A stretch of 64,000 nt of DNA from Candidatus Marinamargulisbacteria bacterium SCGC AG-343-D04 (GTDB lineage Bacteria; Margulisbacteria; Marinamargulisbacteria; GCA-2716485; GCA-002719695), in assembly GCA_003265885.1 (NCBI GenBank), contig QFBQ01000004.1, forward strand, positions 1 to 64,000, given 5' to 3'. The translations under genes were made by a program, and so were the position numbers. Position 1 is the first letter of the stretch. Each line of letters starts with the position of its first letter. This document shows positions 46,502 to 56,352 of this stretch, piece by piece. Under the pieces are notes generated by a model. The model did no database searches, was not told the DNA's origin, and saw only the letters and a program-made list of their open reading frames with translations.

Positions 46502-47447
46502 AGCAGTAATAACTGGCGGTTGCGGGTTTCTTGGATTAAATTTAACGAATTGGCTTATTTCACAAGGATGTGAAGTATTAGTAATAGATAATCTCTCTAC
46601 CGGAAAACTTTCAAATCTTGATACTGCAAATCCACTAATAACGTTTCTTGAGCATGATTTACTTAAACCAATTCCTCAAGACTTACTTAACGGTGTAGAT
46701 ATAATATTTCATTTTGCGGCTAATGCAGATATTCGCCATGGAATGAAGCATAGTGAAAAAGATATTGATCAGAATATAGTTGTAACTGAGCGCATATTAA
46801 GAAGTGCTGTTGAAGCTAATATAAAAGACATAGTTTTTTCTTCTACAGCAGCAGCTCTTGGTGAGCCTGATATTTTCCCTACTCCAGAAGATATATCAAT
46901 CCCAAAGCAAACTTCTCTTTATGGAATGTCTAAACTTGCAGCAGAAGGCATATTGTCAGCTTACTCAGCTAACTACGGCTTACGAGTTAGTGTATTTAGA
47001 TTTGTAAGTATCGTAGGTCCATACTACTCCCATGGACATATTATTGATTTTGTACATAAGTTGAGAGACAACCCTAATACCCTAGAAATTTTAGGTGATG
47101 GACAGCAAAGAAAAAGTTATTTACATGTAGATGACATGATACATGCTATAGAGATTGTACTTAAAAATCATAACGATATAAGCTCAGAATTCTTTGAAGT
47201 TTACCATTTGGGCAACAAGGAGTATTGCAAAGTTGTGGAGTCTGCAGACACAATATGTTCATCACTTGGTGTAAATCCATCTTACACGTTTACAGGTGGA
47301 AAACGTGGCTGGATTGGAGACAGTCCTTTCGTTCACCTCGACACTTCTAAATTGAGAAAGTTAGGATGGGAACCCACAAAAAACATCCTACACTCCATAC
47401 ATGAAACAACAATTTGGCTTAAAGACAGAGGTGAGTTCAATTCGTAA
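46488..47447 (+). CDS. NAD-dependent sugar epimerase/dehydratase (extended SDR)
   Basis: A 319-residue Rossmann enzyme. The cofactor loop is VITGGCGFLGLNL, the adenosine-ribose Asp is in VIDNLSTGK, and the catalytic Tyr-Lys pair is in SLYGMSKLAAE. The sequence is nearest by eye to UDP-glucose/UDP-N-acetylglucosamine 4-epimerases. In this operon it may alter GDP-heptose or make a second sugar of the same glycan; the substrate cannot be read from sequence. Confidence 0.82.
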   Translation: MKLNKAVITGGCGFLGLNLTNWLISQGCEVLVIDNLSTGKLSNLDTANPLITFLEHDLLKPIPQDLLNGVDIIFHFAANADIRHGMKHSEKDIDQNIVVTERILRSAVEANIKDIVFSSTAAALGEPDIFPTPEDISIPKQTSLYGMSKLAAEGILSAYSANYGLRVSVFRFVSIVGPYYSHGHIIDFVHKLRDNPNTLEILGDGQQRKSYLHVDDMIHAIEIVLKNHNDISSEFFEVYHLGNKEYCKVVESADTICSSLGVNPSYTFTGGKRGWIGDSPFVHLDTSKLRKLGWEPTKNILHSIHETTIWLKDRGEFNS

Positions 47448-48567
47448 ATTACTAATAAACTTTCTAACATCAAATACTGGCGGTGTTATTAATTTTAAAA
47501 AAGATGTAATAAAACATATTGATCACAATGCTAAAGATTTTGAATTTGAAATTTACTGCTTGGTGTCTGTAGAAGCCGAAAAGCAGATTGGAACTCTAAA
47601 GAACATTAAATATTGTCGAGGTTTAGATATTCCTAAGTCTTTTATAAAAAAAATATTATTTTATGAGAGAAAACTTGAGGGTCTTGTAAAAATTCATAAC
47701 ATTGATATTGTCTTAAATTTTGGAGATATCCCAGCCAATGTTTCCGCTAAACAAATTTTTTATTTTGACTGGCCATATGCAGTGTATGACGATTTCAAAA
47801 TCTGGTCTCGCTTACGCTTTCAAGATCTAGGTTCGAAATTGGTCAAAAGATTATATTTCAAACTAACGAATGATCGTTTAGAACATTATGTAGTTCAAAC
47901 AAACACAATGAAAAAAAGGTTATCAGCAAAAATAAAAAATCGCCCTATTTCGGTTATCGATGTTGGTTTTAATGAAGAAGAATCAAAAAAAACCAATTGC
48001 TCAGTTATAGACACCCCCAAATCTTTGAAACCTACCTTGATTTATCCCACAATAATGTACGCTCATAAAAACGTTGAAATACTATTATCCGTCGCCAAGT
48101 TATTAAAAGCTCAAAATTTTGAAGCAACATTCGAATTAACTTTTTCAGAGAATTCAGGAAAAAAAGAATCCCGTTTTATTAAATCAGTGAAAAAGCATGG
48201 TCTATCGGACTACTTTTCATTCTTAGGTCGCTTAAGTAGGAATTCCTTAGTACAAAAAGTAAAGTCCTCTACTGCTATTATAATGCCTACACTAATCGAA
48301 ACATATGGCCTCCCATATTTGGAAGCTCAATTATTCGAGAAGGTGATGTTCACTAGTGATCGAGATTTTGCCCGAGAAATTTGTGGAGATTCTGCCATTT
48401 ATTTTGACCCTAACAATGCGGCTGACATTGCAGAAAAGATAGTTGAAAATATTTTATCTGAAAGCCGTATGTCAAAGCATATTATGGCTACAAATGTTGA
48501 GCGAGCTAAACGTGTAAGCTGGACTGAGTCAACTCGGCGTTTTCTAGAGACTGCGACTCTGGTGTAA
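47401..48567 (+). CDS. Glycosyltransferase, GT4-like
   Basis: A 388-residue GT-B fold transferase. The donor-binding E-x7-E region is ETYGLPYLEAQLFEK with AREICGDSAIYFDP after it; the N-terminus LINFLTSNTGGVINFKKDV has the Gly-rich acceptor loop. The frame opens at 47401 inside the epimerase; a GTG at 47431 (codon 11) is an alternative start. It is the last gene of the island and probably adds the heptose or a linked sugar to a surface glycan. Confidence 0.8.
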   Translation: MKQQFGLKTEVSSIRKLLINFLTSNTGGVINFKKDVIKHIDHNAKDFEFEIYCLVSVEAEKQIGTLKNIKYCRGLDIPKSFIKKILFYERKLEGLVKIHNIDIVLNFGDIPANVSAKQIFYFDWPYAVYDDFKIWSRLRFQDLGSKLVKRLYFKLTNDRLEHYVVQTNTMKKRLSAKIKNRPISVIDVGFNEEESKKTNCSVIDTPKSLKPTLIYPTIMYAHKNVEILLSVAKLLKAQNFEATFELTFSENSGKKESRFIKSVKKHGLSDYFSFLGRLSRNSLVQKVKSSTAIIMPTLIETYGLPYLEAQLFEKVMFTSDRDFAREICGDSAIYFDPNNAADIAEKIVENILSESRMSKHIMATNVERAKRVSWTESTRRFLETATLV

Positions 48568-48694
48568 CTTGGTTTTAAAATACTGAAAATTTAGTTTAGA
48601 GTCTAGAAAGATGCTTAAAAACAGCAGTGATTCATATATTAAATATATCTCCATTTAAGCAGATCAGTTTAGAATTTTATTAAGATTGAAAAAA

Positions 48695-50032
48695 TTATCC
48701 CCTTCTAGCAGAACGGTTGCTGCTGTTGCTAGAAGGTCTTTGACTTCTTCTATTCTGAGTACCTCTATTATGTTTGGGGCCTCTATGGCGATTTTTATTC
48801 TCATCTCTATCACGATAAGAATCACGACGTCTATCCCCTGTCCGTCGTTCATGAGTGTGTCCTTCTTTGTTTCTCGCATCTTCTTTATCCAACACTTTAA
48901 AGTGTTCAGAAAACCCATCCATACTATTTACTGTTATCTTTTTCTTGATCAATCTCTCAATGGCACGAAGCAATTTAATTTCATCGCCTGAGGCGAACGA
49001 AATGGCCTCTCCAGAACTTCCTGCACGACCTGTACGGCCAATTCGGTGAACATAATCTTCAGGAACCTCTGACAAATCATAATTCACAACATGAGGTAAT
49101 AAGCTGATATCTAATCCACGAGCCGCTACATCTGTTGCAACTAAGACTCTCACTTTCCAGGCTTTAAAATCTGCCAAGGCTCGGGTTCTTGCGGCCTGAC
49201 TTTTATTTCCATGAATAGCAACCGAAACAATCCCCTCTTTATTCAGTTGTTTAGATACCCGATCAGCACCGTGTTTTGTTCGGGTAAAGACAAGAATTTG
49301 GTTCCAATCTCCTTCTTTAATCAGATGGACTAACAAGTCACTTTTTCGAGATTTAGGGACGTGATAAACAGATTGGGTAACAGTGTCTGCAGCCATATTT
49401 TCACGAGCAACTTCAACCAATTCTGGATTCACAAGAATAGTATCTGCTAAGGATTTAATTTGTTTTGAATATGTTGCAGAAAAAAATAAAGTTTGACGCT
49501 TTTTGGGGACTAGTCGAATAATTTTTTTAATATCATTAATAAACCCCATATCGAGCATACGATCTGCTTCATCTAAAATTAAAACTTCTATACGAGAAAG
49601 ATCTAGCGAGTTTTGTTTACATAAATCCAGAAGTCGTCCGGGAGTCCCTATAACAATTTCCACTCCCTGTCGTAACCTTTTTTTCTGAGGGTTAATACCA
49701 ACGCCTCCAAAAACAATAGCTGACCGTAGAGAAAGACCTTTTCCATATGTATCAACACTTTTTCCTACCTGAGCTGCAAGTTCTCTGGTCGGGGTTAAAA
49801 TAAGAGCCCTTGGAAGGTGAGACTTTGACCGTTTTTGAGAAGTTAAGCGATGTAATAACGGCAAAGTAAAAGCGGCGGTTTTACCAGTTCCGGTTTGAGC
49901 ACCAGCCAACACATCTTTCCCCTTTAAAACATGTGGAATAGCTTTTGCTTGAATAGGTGTAGGTTCAGTATATCCCTGTTTTTCAATAGATTGCAGTAAT
50001 TCAGGCAACAAATTTAGTTCTTTAAATGACAT
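48695..50032 (-). CDS. rhlE: DEAD-box RNA helicase, RhlE-like
   Basis: A 445-residue ATP-dependent RNA helicase. Motifs in order: Q motif ([13 protein letters not shown]), motif I AQTGTGKT, Ia PTRELA, Ib [37 protein letters not shown] and [12 protein letters not shown]. The C-terminal 60 residues are rich in Arg, Asp, Asn and Ser, a disordered RNA-binding tail as in RhlE. It lies one base after a second helicase gene on the same strand. Confidence 0.93.
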   Translation of the reverse strand: MSFKELNLLPELLQSIEKQGYTEPTPIQAKAIPHVLKGKDVLAGAQTGTGKTAAFTLPLLHRLTSQKRSKSHLPRALILTPTRELAAQVGKSVDTYGKGLSLRSAIVFGGVGINPQKKRLRQGVEIVIGTPGRLLDLCKQNSLDLSRIEVLILDEADRMLDMGFINDIKKIIRLVPKKRQTLFFSATYSKQIKSLADTILVNPELVEVARENMAADTVTQSVYHVPKSRKSDLLVHLIKEGDWNQILVFTRTKHGADRVSKQLNKEGIVSVAIHGNKSQAARTRALADFKAWKVRVLVATDVAARGLDISLLPHVVNYDLSEVPEDYVHRIGRTGRAGSSGEAISFASGDEIKLLRAIERLIKKKITVNSMDGFSEHFKVLDKEDARNKEGHTHERRTGDRRRDSYRDRDENKNRHRGPKHNRGTQNRRSQRPSSNSSNRSARRG

Positions 50033-50033
50033 A

Positions 50034-51410
50034 TTAAATTAATCCTCGATAATCACGTTTTCGTTTGATTTTACTCTCAATAAGTTTTTCAACCGCAACT
50101 AATTTCTTTTTATCTTTATGTGAATAAAAGCTAATGGCCTTCCCAGACTTACCTGCTCGACCTGTTCTGCCTACACGATGAATATATTCTTCACTATTAT
50201 TGGGGATATCATAGTTGATGACAAGGTCTACATTGGGAATATCTATCCCTCGTGCGGCTATATCACTGCATAAAAGCGCATAAATACTTCCTGCACGAAA
50301 ACTTGCGACAACCGCTTCTCTAGCAGATTGCACCACTTTAGAATGTATACAATCTAATTTGTATAATTTTTGACGATGAAGTTGTTTTAAAACACGACTT
50401 GTTTCGTTGATGGAATTAAAAAAGACCATGGCTTTACCTCTATGTTTACGAAGCAAATAAGCAAGAGCCGTTAATTTTTCATGATCATTCATTTCAACTA
50501 GAACATGTTCCACAGACCCTGCCACACTGGTGGGATTTCCAATTATAATTTCTTCATAGTCACTCGCATATCGCTTGGCCATTTTTTTAATTTCTGGAAA
50601 AAGGGTTGCTGAAAAAAGAAGAGTTTGGTGAGCACCACTTAGTTGTTCATGAATTTTTATTAAATCTTCTTCAAAGCCCATATCTAACATACGATCAGCC
50701 TCATCAAGAACAACATAGCCAGTATAGTTAAGCCAAATGAGCCCTGTATTTAACATATCCAAAAGTCTCCCTGGCGTCGCAACGAGAATTTTAGGGTATT
50801 GTAATAGAGCTTGCTTTTGCATACCCATATCTGTTCCACCTATTACTAATGCAGATGTAATCGAGTCATCGGTCAGACTTTTCAATGTTTTTTGAATTTG
50901 AATAGCAATTTCACGTGTAGGACAAATAATAAGAGCTTGGTCTAATTCTTTTTTATAAAATTTATGAATCATAGGAAGTAAAAAAGAGAGTGTCTTTCCA
51001 GATCCTGTTTCGGAGGAGCAAAACACATTTTTTCCACTCATGGAAACACCAATGGATTTTTCTTGAACTTCAGTTGAAAAGGCAAAATTATTTTCCTTTA
51101 ATTTTTCAAGCACCGTAGGATGAAATCCAAAATCAGAAAAGGCTTTTCCTTTGTATTGAGGGGAAGAAACTTGGGTATCTTGAGATTTTGTATGTCTGAA
51201 AGGTTTATCTTTATGAGACTGATGCTTAGACTGTTGTTTATGGTGTGCTTGTCGTTGTTGACGATGAACATGTTTTTCTTTTTTTGGATGATGTGAATGG
51301 CGTTTTTTTTCTATTTCTTTTTGATTTAAGGGCTTTTTTGAATTCTTTTTTGAAAAAAGTTCATCTTTAACAGTAGTTAATAGTTTTTTTATTTTTTTAC
51401 GTAATGTCAC
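50034..51410 (-). CDS. DEAD-box RNA helicase with His/Lys-rich N-terminal extension
   Basis: A 458-residue helicase. Motif I is SSETGSGKT, motif [13 protein letters not shown], motif III SAT, motif [12 protein letters not shown]. Before the core lies an 85-residue basic extension with many histidines (for example [20 protein letters not shown]). The start is GTG at 51410 with AAAAGG eight bases upstream. Coupled with rhlE downstream, the pair may act together in ribosome assembly or cold adaptation, which is an inference from the family. Confidence 0.9.
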   Translation of the reverse strand: MTLRKKIKKLLTTVKDELFSKKNSKKPLNQKEIEKKRHSHHPKKEKHVHRQQRQAHHKQQSKHQSHKDKPFRHTKSQDTQVSSPQYKGKAFSDFGFHPTVLEKLKENNFAFSTEVQEKSIGVSMSGKNVFCSSETGSGKTLSFLLPMIHKFYKKELDQALIICPTREIAIQIQKTLKSLTDDSITSALVIGGTDMGMQKQALLQYPKILVATPGRLLDMLNTGLIWLNYTGYVVLDEADRMLDMGFEEDLIKIHEQLSGAHQTLLFSATLFPEIKKMAKRYASDYEEIIIGNPTSVAGSVEHVLVEMNDHEKLTALAYLLRKHRGKAMVFFNSINETSRVLKQLHRQKLYKLDCIHSKVVQSAREAVVASFRAGSIYALLCSDIAARGIDIPNVDLVINYDIPNNSEEYIHRVGRTGRAGKSGKAISFYSHKDKKKLVAVEKLIESKIKRKRDYRGLI

Positions 51411-51667
51411 TCTATATACCTTTTATCTTATCCATTTATCTTATTCTCTGTAGTAGTTCTGCATCTTTTTTCTATGTCAAAGAAGAATCTGTCACTATGT
51501 TACACCGCTTTAAGACCTTTTAAACTGAAATAAGCAGATTAACCTTTAAAATGTTTTCTCAATCCACACTAAGACTACCCTGTATTAAAGAATTTGGCAA
51601 AAGTTATTAAAAAAAACAGAATTCTCTTAAAAGTATTCATACAAGTCCGTTTTATATAGAAATATGA

Positions 51668-51673
51668 TATAAT
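51668..51673 (+). promoter_or_regulatory. Extended -10 promoter of the ABM/transglutaminase pair
   Basis: TGATATAAT gives an extended -10 element 30 bases before the ATG at 51704, followed by GGAG at 51692-51695. The 293-base gap 51411-51703 upstream holds nothing else that I can identify. Confidence 0.6.
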
Positions 51674-51703
51674 CGACTTAAGACCTTCACTGGAGAACGT
51701 TAT

Positions 51704-52000
51704 ATGATATTAGAAGCCGCGGTTTTAAATATAAGACCTGGTCAAGAAAAAAAGTTTGAAGAAGCCTTTTCTAAAGCACAAAAGATTATTTCAAGTATAT
51801 CGGGATATGTATCTCATGAACTTCAAAGGTGTATAGAAACATCTAACAGATACATATTGTTAGTGAACTGGAATACTATCGAAGATCATACGGTTGGGTT
51901 TAGACAATCTGAGGAATATCAAGAATGGCGCAGATTATTACATCATTTTTATGATCCTTTTCCAGAAGTAGAGCATTATAAGCATGTATTTAAGAGTTAG
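51704..52000 (+). CDS. Antibiotic biosynthesis monooxygenase (ABM) domain protein
   Basis: A 98-residue ferredoxin-like fold protein of the ABM family. MILEAAVLNIRPGQEKKFEE, ISGYVSHELQRCIE and the Trp-containing LLVNWNTIEDHTVGF are typical. Members include quinol monooxygenases and haem-degrading enzymes; the sequence does not tell which. GGAG lies eight bases before the ATG. The transglutaminase-like gene follows after 15 bases. Confidence 0.85.
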   Translation: MILEAAVLNIRPGQEKKFEEAFSKAQKIISSISGYVSHELQRCIETSNRYILLVNWNTIEDHTVGFRQSEEYQEWRRLLHHFYDPFPEVEHYKHVFKS

Positions 52001-52015
52001 GTAGAATAATAGACC

Positions 52016-52618
52016 ATGACTCCAGAGTCTAAGTATCTCAACGATTATTTAGTGGCAGACCCGGTTGTAAACTGGAAAGAGAAAATGGTCTTGGATAAAG
52101 CAAATGAGTTAAGCAAAGGGCTTTCTGATACCTTTACGAAAGCCCAGTATTTATTTGAATGGGTCCGAGATAACATTCCCCACTCAAAGGATATTGATTC
52201 AGACATTGTTACATGTTCTGCAAGTGAGGTATTGAAGGAGGGGACAGGTATTTGTGCAGCAAAAAGCCATTTATTAGCGGCATTATGCCGAGCCGTTAAA
52301 ATTCCTGCTGGTTTTTGTTATCAAAAACTAAAACAAGACCCTCCCTTTACAGGTTTTGTTTTACACAGTTTTAATGGCATTTATATATCGGAACTTCAAA
52401 AGTGGATTATAGTAGATGCGAGAGGAAACACAGGAGATATTAATGCGCAGTTTGACATTAATCAGAAAGGACTTGCCTTTCCAACACATTCCGATGAAGG
52501 AGAGATATTATATGACCCAATATTTGTTTCTCCAGCACCAGAATATATAGAAACCCTTAACCGGTACAAAAGCAGAAAAGAAATGTGGGCATTCTTACCC
52601 TCAGAGTTACCCCACTAA
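52016..52618 (+). CDS. Transglutaminase-like cysteine protease-fold protein
   Basis: A 200-residue cytoplasmic protein. The catalytic triad is visible: Cys in GTGICAAKSHLLAALCRA, His in VLHSFNGIYI, and Asp in IIVDARGNTG. Proteins of this fold in bacteria are mostly peptidases or amidases. There is no signal peptide. It is co-directional with the ABM gene and probably shares its promoter. Confidence 0.85.
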   Translation: MTPESKYLNDYLVADPVVNWKEKMVLDKANELSKGLSDTFTKAQYLFEWVRDNIPHSKDIDSDIVTCSASEVLKEGTGICAAKSHLLAALCRAVKIPAGFCYQKLKQDPPFTGFVLHSFNGIYISELQKWIIVDARGNTGDINAQFDINQKGLAFPTHSDEGEILYDPIFVSPAPEYIETLNRYKSRKEMWAFLPSELPH

Positions 52619-52810
52619 ACATCAAAGACAGGCCAGAGACATCAAAGATGAGCAACCCCGCGACATCGAAGATGAGCGAACTAGTCATCCATGCAGAGAG
52701 AAGCCACAGCGTTCATAAATTTCCAAGCGTGCCGAAATGGCGTAAGGCGCGATATCGAAAGATATGCGACTGGTGCCATTTCGAGTGCGATTGGGAATTT
52801 AGGAATGCTG
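52619..52810. other. Non-coding stretch with direct repeats and a structured hairpin
   Basis: This 192-base stretch next to tRNA-Gln is richer in G and C than its surroundings. It has two 16-base near-identical repeats (52638-52653 and 52662-52677, one mismatch, period 24) and a partial third copy from 52618. A long hairpin is formed by CGAAATGGC (52733-52741) and GCCATTTCG (52775-52783), with an inner stem CGC+ATATC / GATAT+GCG closed by a GAAA tetraloop (52748-52768). Open frames run through it and the tRNA but look like artefacts. It may be a small RNA, a dispersed repeat or an integration scar. Confidence 0.4.
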
Positions 52811-52884
52811 TGGCTGGGGTGGCTGGATTCGAACCAACGATCACGAGACCAAAACCCGTTGCCTTGCCGCTTGGCTACACCCCA
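52811..52884 (-). tRNA. tRNA-Gln (UUG)
   Basis: Read on the minus strand it forms a full cloverleaf: acceptor TGGGGTG/CACCCCA, D-arm AGCCAAGCGGCAAGGC, anticodon stem ACGGG/CTCGT with loop TTTTGGT (anticodon TTG), T-arm with GGTTCGAATCC, discriminator G and an encoded CCA at 52811-52813. Only tRNA seen in the window. Confidence 0.95.
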
Positions 52885-52937
52885 ACAAAGTGGAACATAT
52901 ATTCTAGAGGAAGATAAGCAAAATGAAAAGATTTGAT

Positions 52938-53588
52938 CTACACTTTTTTATCAACTAAAGATGTTAGGTGTCGTATCATCAATTTAATTTTAGATTTTCT
53001 TTCTTTAGATTTACAGTATTTAAAAGCATTATAGAAAAATTTTAGTGCTTTTTTTTGATCTTTCAATCCTAAATAAGCCATAGCCAGAGAATGAGAAAAG
53101 TAAAAAGAGTCGAATAGATTCTTATATTGTTGGACAAAGGTAACCACAGAAGAAAAATCTTTTAAGGCAAATAAAACGGTGACGTAATGAAGCATTTCAT
53201 CTTTTTCAGGATTATGAAATGAAAACAGAGTATCTAAATATTCTTTTGCTTTTTGAAAGTGTCCTTTTTGCCAACTATCTTTAGAGATATAAAACAGTGC
53301 TTCTTTATTTTCTGGAAAATGTTTCAAACAATCTTCACATTCCAACAATCGGATATCAGATTCTTGAGATCTGTAGACTTTATAAACTCCTTGATAATCT
53401 TTTAGAGGGTTATACTTATGCATCAAATCGTATTGATCTAATAACTCTTGAACAGACAACACAACCTTTTCTCTGCCAAAATAGAGTAAAGGTTTTTTAC
53501 ATACCATACAACAATCCACTTCAGAAACAAGCAATGATTTTTCGTCTGGGACAATTTTTTCGCAAGATTTACAGTATTTTATACTCAC
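52938..53588 (-). CDS. Hypothetical zinc-ribbon and TPR protein
   Basis: A 216-residue cytoplasmic protein. The N-terminus has two Cys pairs (CKSC near 6-9 and CMVC near 27-30) that should bind zinc. The C-terminal 110 residues read as TPR-like helical repeats (NKEALFYISKDSWQKGHFQK, FDSFYFSHSLAMAYLGLKDQ). No enzyme motif is visible. The start overlaps the rnc stop by four bases, so it is translated with RNase III and may act in RNA metabolism, by association only. Confidence 0.65.
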   Translation of the reverse strand: MSIKYCKSCEKIVPDEKSLLVSEVDCCMVCKKPLLYFGREKVVLSVQELLDQYDLMHKYNPLKDYQGVYKVYRSQESDIRLLECEDCLKHFPENKEALFYISKDSWQKGHFQKAKEYLDTLFSFHNPEKDEMLHYVTVLFALKDFSSVVTFVQQYKNLFDSFYFSHSLAMAYLGLKDQKKALKFFYNAFKYCKSKERKSKIKLMIRHLTSLVDKKV

Positions 53589-54304
53589 TTATTTTGGTAT
53601 TGCTCAACAATATCAAGAATTTTTTTTGCAGCCATTTGTTCTGCTCGCTTTTTAGTATCAGAATCTCCCTGAGAAATAACCACCATTTCATCTATAGTGA
53701 CAGAGGCTTCGACATGAAACATTTTCTTATGATCCGGTCCTATTTCTTTGACCACTTTATACACTGGCAATTTACTTTTATATTTTTGACATTTTTCTTG
53801 TAAAAGTGTTTTAAAATCATTAAATTCTTCTGAATCTAACTGATCCCGTACCTCTTCCCACAATCTAAAAAAAAGAGTTTTAGTCTCCTCTAATCCTTTA
53901 TCTAGATAACAAGCCCCTAACAATGCTTCCATAGCGTTAGCAATCATACTTTTACGCAATACGCCCCCCGACTTTTGTTCTCCAAATGACATAAATATAT
54001 ACTGCCCCAAATCAATTTTCATTGCCATTTCAGCTAAAAATTTATCTGAGATAATCTGAGATCTCAATTTAGACAACTGTCCCTCGTTATAATCTGGGTA
54101 TGTATGAAACAAATACTCCGTTACAATAAATTTTAATACAGAATCTCCAAAAAACTCTAACCGTTCATTATGCTGTTTATCTTTTGGTAAATGTCTAATA
54201 AAAGAGCTATGGGTTAAGGCTTCTTTAAGGTAGTCTTTATTAGAAAAAATCACCCCAATTTCCTTTTGCAAATCCTCTAAACTATACTCTGGATTTTGAC
54301 CCAA
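53585..54304 (-). CDS. rnc: Ribonuclease III
   Basis: A 239-residue double-strand-specific RNase. The signature ERLEFFGDSVLKFIV and the second acidic site NAMEALLGACYLD are intact in the nuclease domain (about 10-155). A dsRNA-binding domain follows (about 163-237, DFKTLLQEKCQKY, KKRAEQMAAKKIL). Length is normal. It follows the large membrane protein gene after two bases. Confidence 0.96.
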   Translation of the reverse strand: MGQNPEYSLEDLQKEIGVIFSNKDYLKEALTHSSFIRHLPKDKQHNERLEFFGDSVLKFIVTEYLFHTYPDYNEGQLSKLRSQIISDKFLAEMAMKIDLGQYIFMSFGEQKSGGVLRKSMIANAMEALLGACYLDKGLEETKTLFFRLWEEVRDQLDSEEFNDFKTLLQEKCQKYKSKLPVYKVVKEIGPDHKKMFHVEASVTIDEMVVISQGDSDTKKRAEQMAAKKILDIVEQYQNK

Positions 54305-54306
54305 AC

Positions 54307-56310
54307 CTATTTCCTCAACGACAGTTTTCTTAAAAAAACAGATCTAAATAATCGATATAAAAAGAAATAAATCAATGTCATGGCTATTCCAAATAACAGT
54401 CCTAAAACGGTCCGGTATAAAGAAATGAATAAAGGAGTATGAATATGACAAAACGAATTAATAACCGACACTAAAGAAATAGATCCTAAAATATTAAAAA
54501 ACCAAATCCATACTCTAGAAATTTTTTCATCAACAAACATAAACGATAAGATCAAAAAAGGATATCCAATTAAAAATTCTTTTGTACGAGGCCTAACATA
54601 AAAAACAGATTCTAGTAATTCCCTTAAATGCGACTCTGCGTAAAAAGAAGGTAACAAGAGAAAATTCCCACTCCTAATTAATAAAATAAAGAAGAACGAG
54701 ATAACCGCAAAAATTGAAATAAGGCCAGCCGTTCTAACTGGCGAATAATAAAGACGACGAAGAACAAAAAAGGTAGATGTAATACGATGAGGCCTTAAAT
54801 AAAAAAACAATCCAATCAAAACCAACGGAACCAGAAAAGACAACTTAACACCAAAAAACTGTTCCACACCTTTAAGAAAGACAATATCAGACAAAAAGCT
54901 AATAATTAATATTGCACCTATTAAACAAATACCTAAAATCTTTACTAAATATACAAAGCTTTTAAAAAAGCGAACGACAAATTTCTTTTCTCCAACTTGT
55001 TCCTGTGGAAACTGTGTAATAATAGCCAGGGTAGGAAACAAAACAGCTACAAAAAAAGCCATACATTTTGAAATAAACAGATCATATCCAAATTGATTTA
55101 ATGTATAAATACTTCCCAATGAAAACAAATAAAACGTAAAAATATTAAATAAAGACAATACTTTAAAAAAGCTAATACAAAACAAGAACGTAGTACATAC
55201 TGAAAAAATCAACACAATCTTTTCAAAAGGTGTTATGGGTATATAAATTTGCTTTGGAAATTGTTCAACAGAAAATATATCAAACTCATTATGAATTAAA
55301 CCTGTTACCACCTTATCTATAAAAACAATATTATAATCAATAATCGATAACTCATTTTTAGAATTAAAATAAGGATGCAAAAATAGCATATCGACACTTC
55401 TCTCTTTAGCAGCTCGTAAATATCGATTCACCGCTTTCCCCATGGACATTTCTTGCAACTCTTCTACATCAATACTATGCACACGAAAAACATTGTAAGA
55501 TAAATCATCCAATAACGTTTTTATTCCTTTTTGATAAAAAAACTCAACTGCCCCAAAACGTATCTGCTTATCTTCAAATTTCTCTTTTAACAAACCCAAC
55601 TGAGTGGGATATCCCAACACTGAATCTCCCTCAAACAAAACAGAACTTCCTACAACAGGATCATAAAAACTCATTATTTTACTTGTAATCACTCCGGCCT
55701 TTAATCGAGTCGTATTCTTTAAACGAAAAAGAGGTTTAAACCCAAATTGTGTAACCAATTTAATATCAGAATCCAAGATACCCAACCCAATATTCACCAG
55801 ATCTTCTCGTGTATCCAAAATCTGTAAAATATGATAGTTTTTTATTTGTTTTACTTTATCAGACCCAAACTCTATTTTTAGAAATTTTTTAATTCTTTCA
55901 AAATCTTTACGTTGAGAAACATATAAATAAAAATATTCTGGTTTAACCTGCCCTTGTTTATACACTTGGCTTAACAGTGTCCTATTAAGACGCCCAACTC
56001 GATGCATATTAATGATTTCAGACCCTTTAATTAAAGCCATTTTTCCAGATTCAATAAAATCATGTAAGGTCACTTCCTCAATCGCAATGGTAGTTAAAGA
56101 ACTTTCTTTATCCAAACGTGTCATTAGAGATTCAATACTTTCACCTCCAACAACAGCCAACTCTCTTAACTCTCTCAAAGAAACTGCAATTTCAACAGTA
56201 TTTTTCTGTGTTTCAAACTGGTATCGACGAACCGAAATATTCAGCCCAACTAACAAACTAATAAAAATAACTGTACAAAAGAAGAAACGCAAAACTTTAT
56301 TATCAATCAT
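54307..56310 (-). CDS. Large DUF5693-like membrane protein
   Basis: A 667-residue protein. Residues 7-26 are one membrane segment, 30-340 form an extracytoplasmic domain, and about 360-655 contain eight or nine membrane segments. The layout and the stretch GGESIESLMTRLDKESSLTT match the DUF5693 family as I recall it; the function of that family is unknown. No clear ribosome site precedes the ATG. It sits between prfB and rnc on the same strand. Confidence 0.6.
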   Translation of the reverse strand: MIDNKVLRFFFCTVIFISLLVGLNISVRRYQFETQKNTVEIAVSLRELRELAVVGGESIESLMTRLDKESSLTTIAIEEVTLHDFIESGKMALIKGSEIINMHRVGRLNRTLLSQVYKQGQVKPEYFYLYVSQRKDFERIKKFLKIEFGSDKVKQIKNYHILQILDTREDLVNIGLGILDSDIKLVTQFGFKPLFRLKNTTRLKAGVITSKIMSFYDPVVGSSVLFEGDSVLGYPTQLGLLKEKFEDKQIRFGAVEFFYQKGIKTLLDDLSYNVFRVHSIDVEELQEMSMGKAVNRYLRAAKERSVDMLFLHPYFNSKNELSIIDYNIVFIDKVVTGLIHNEFDIFSVEQFPKQIYIPITPFEKIVLIFSVCTTFLFCISFFKVLSLFNIFTFYLFSLGSIYTLNQFGYDLFISKCMAFFVAVLFPTLAIITQFPQEQVGEKKFVVRFFKSFVYLVKILGICLIGAILIISFLSDIVFLKGVEQFFGVKLSFLVPLVLIGLFFYLRPHRITSTFFVLRRLYYSPVRTAGLISIFAVISFFFILLIRSGNFLLLPSFYAESHLRELLESVFYVRPRTKEFLIGYPFLILSFMFVDEKISRVWIWFFNILGSISLVSVINSFCHIHTPLFISLYRTVLGLLFGIAMTLIYFFLYRLFRSVFLRKLSLRK

Positions 56311-56352
56311 AGATCTTAGTTTACATGATGAAAAATAAGTTGATAAGAGTAA

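Noticed and set aside
48568..48694. Terminator between the glycosyltransferase and rhlE
   Set aside because: Only a short A/T palindrome (ATATATT type) is present with no G/C stem or T run.
52585..52936. Two open frames (110 and 81 residues) across the tRNA-Gln region
   Set aside because: They read through the tRNA gene and the repeats; the phrases such as AGFEPTI are typical of spurious frames over tRNAs.
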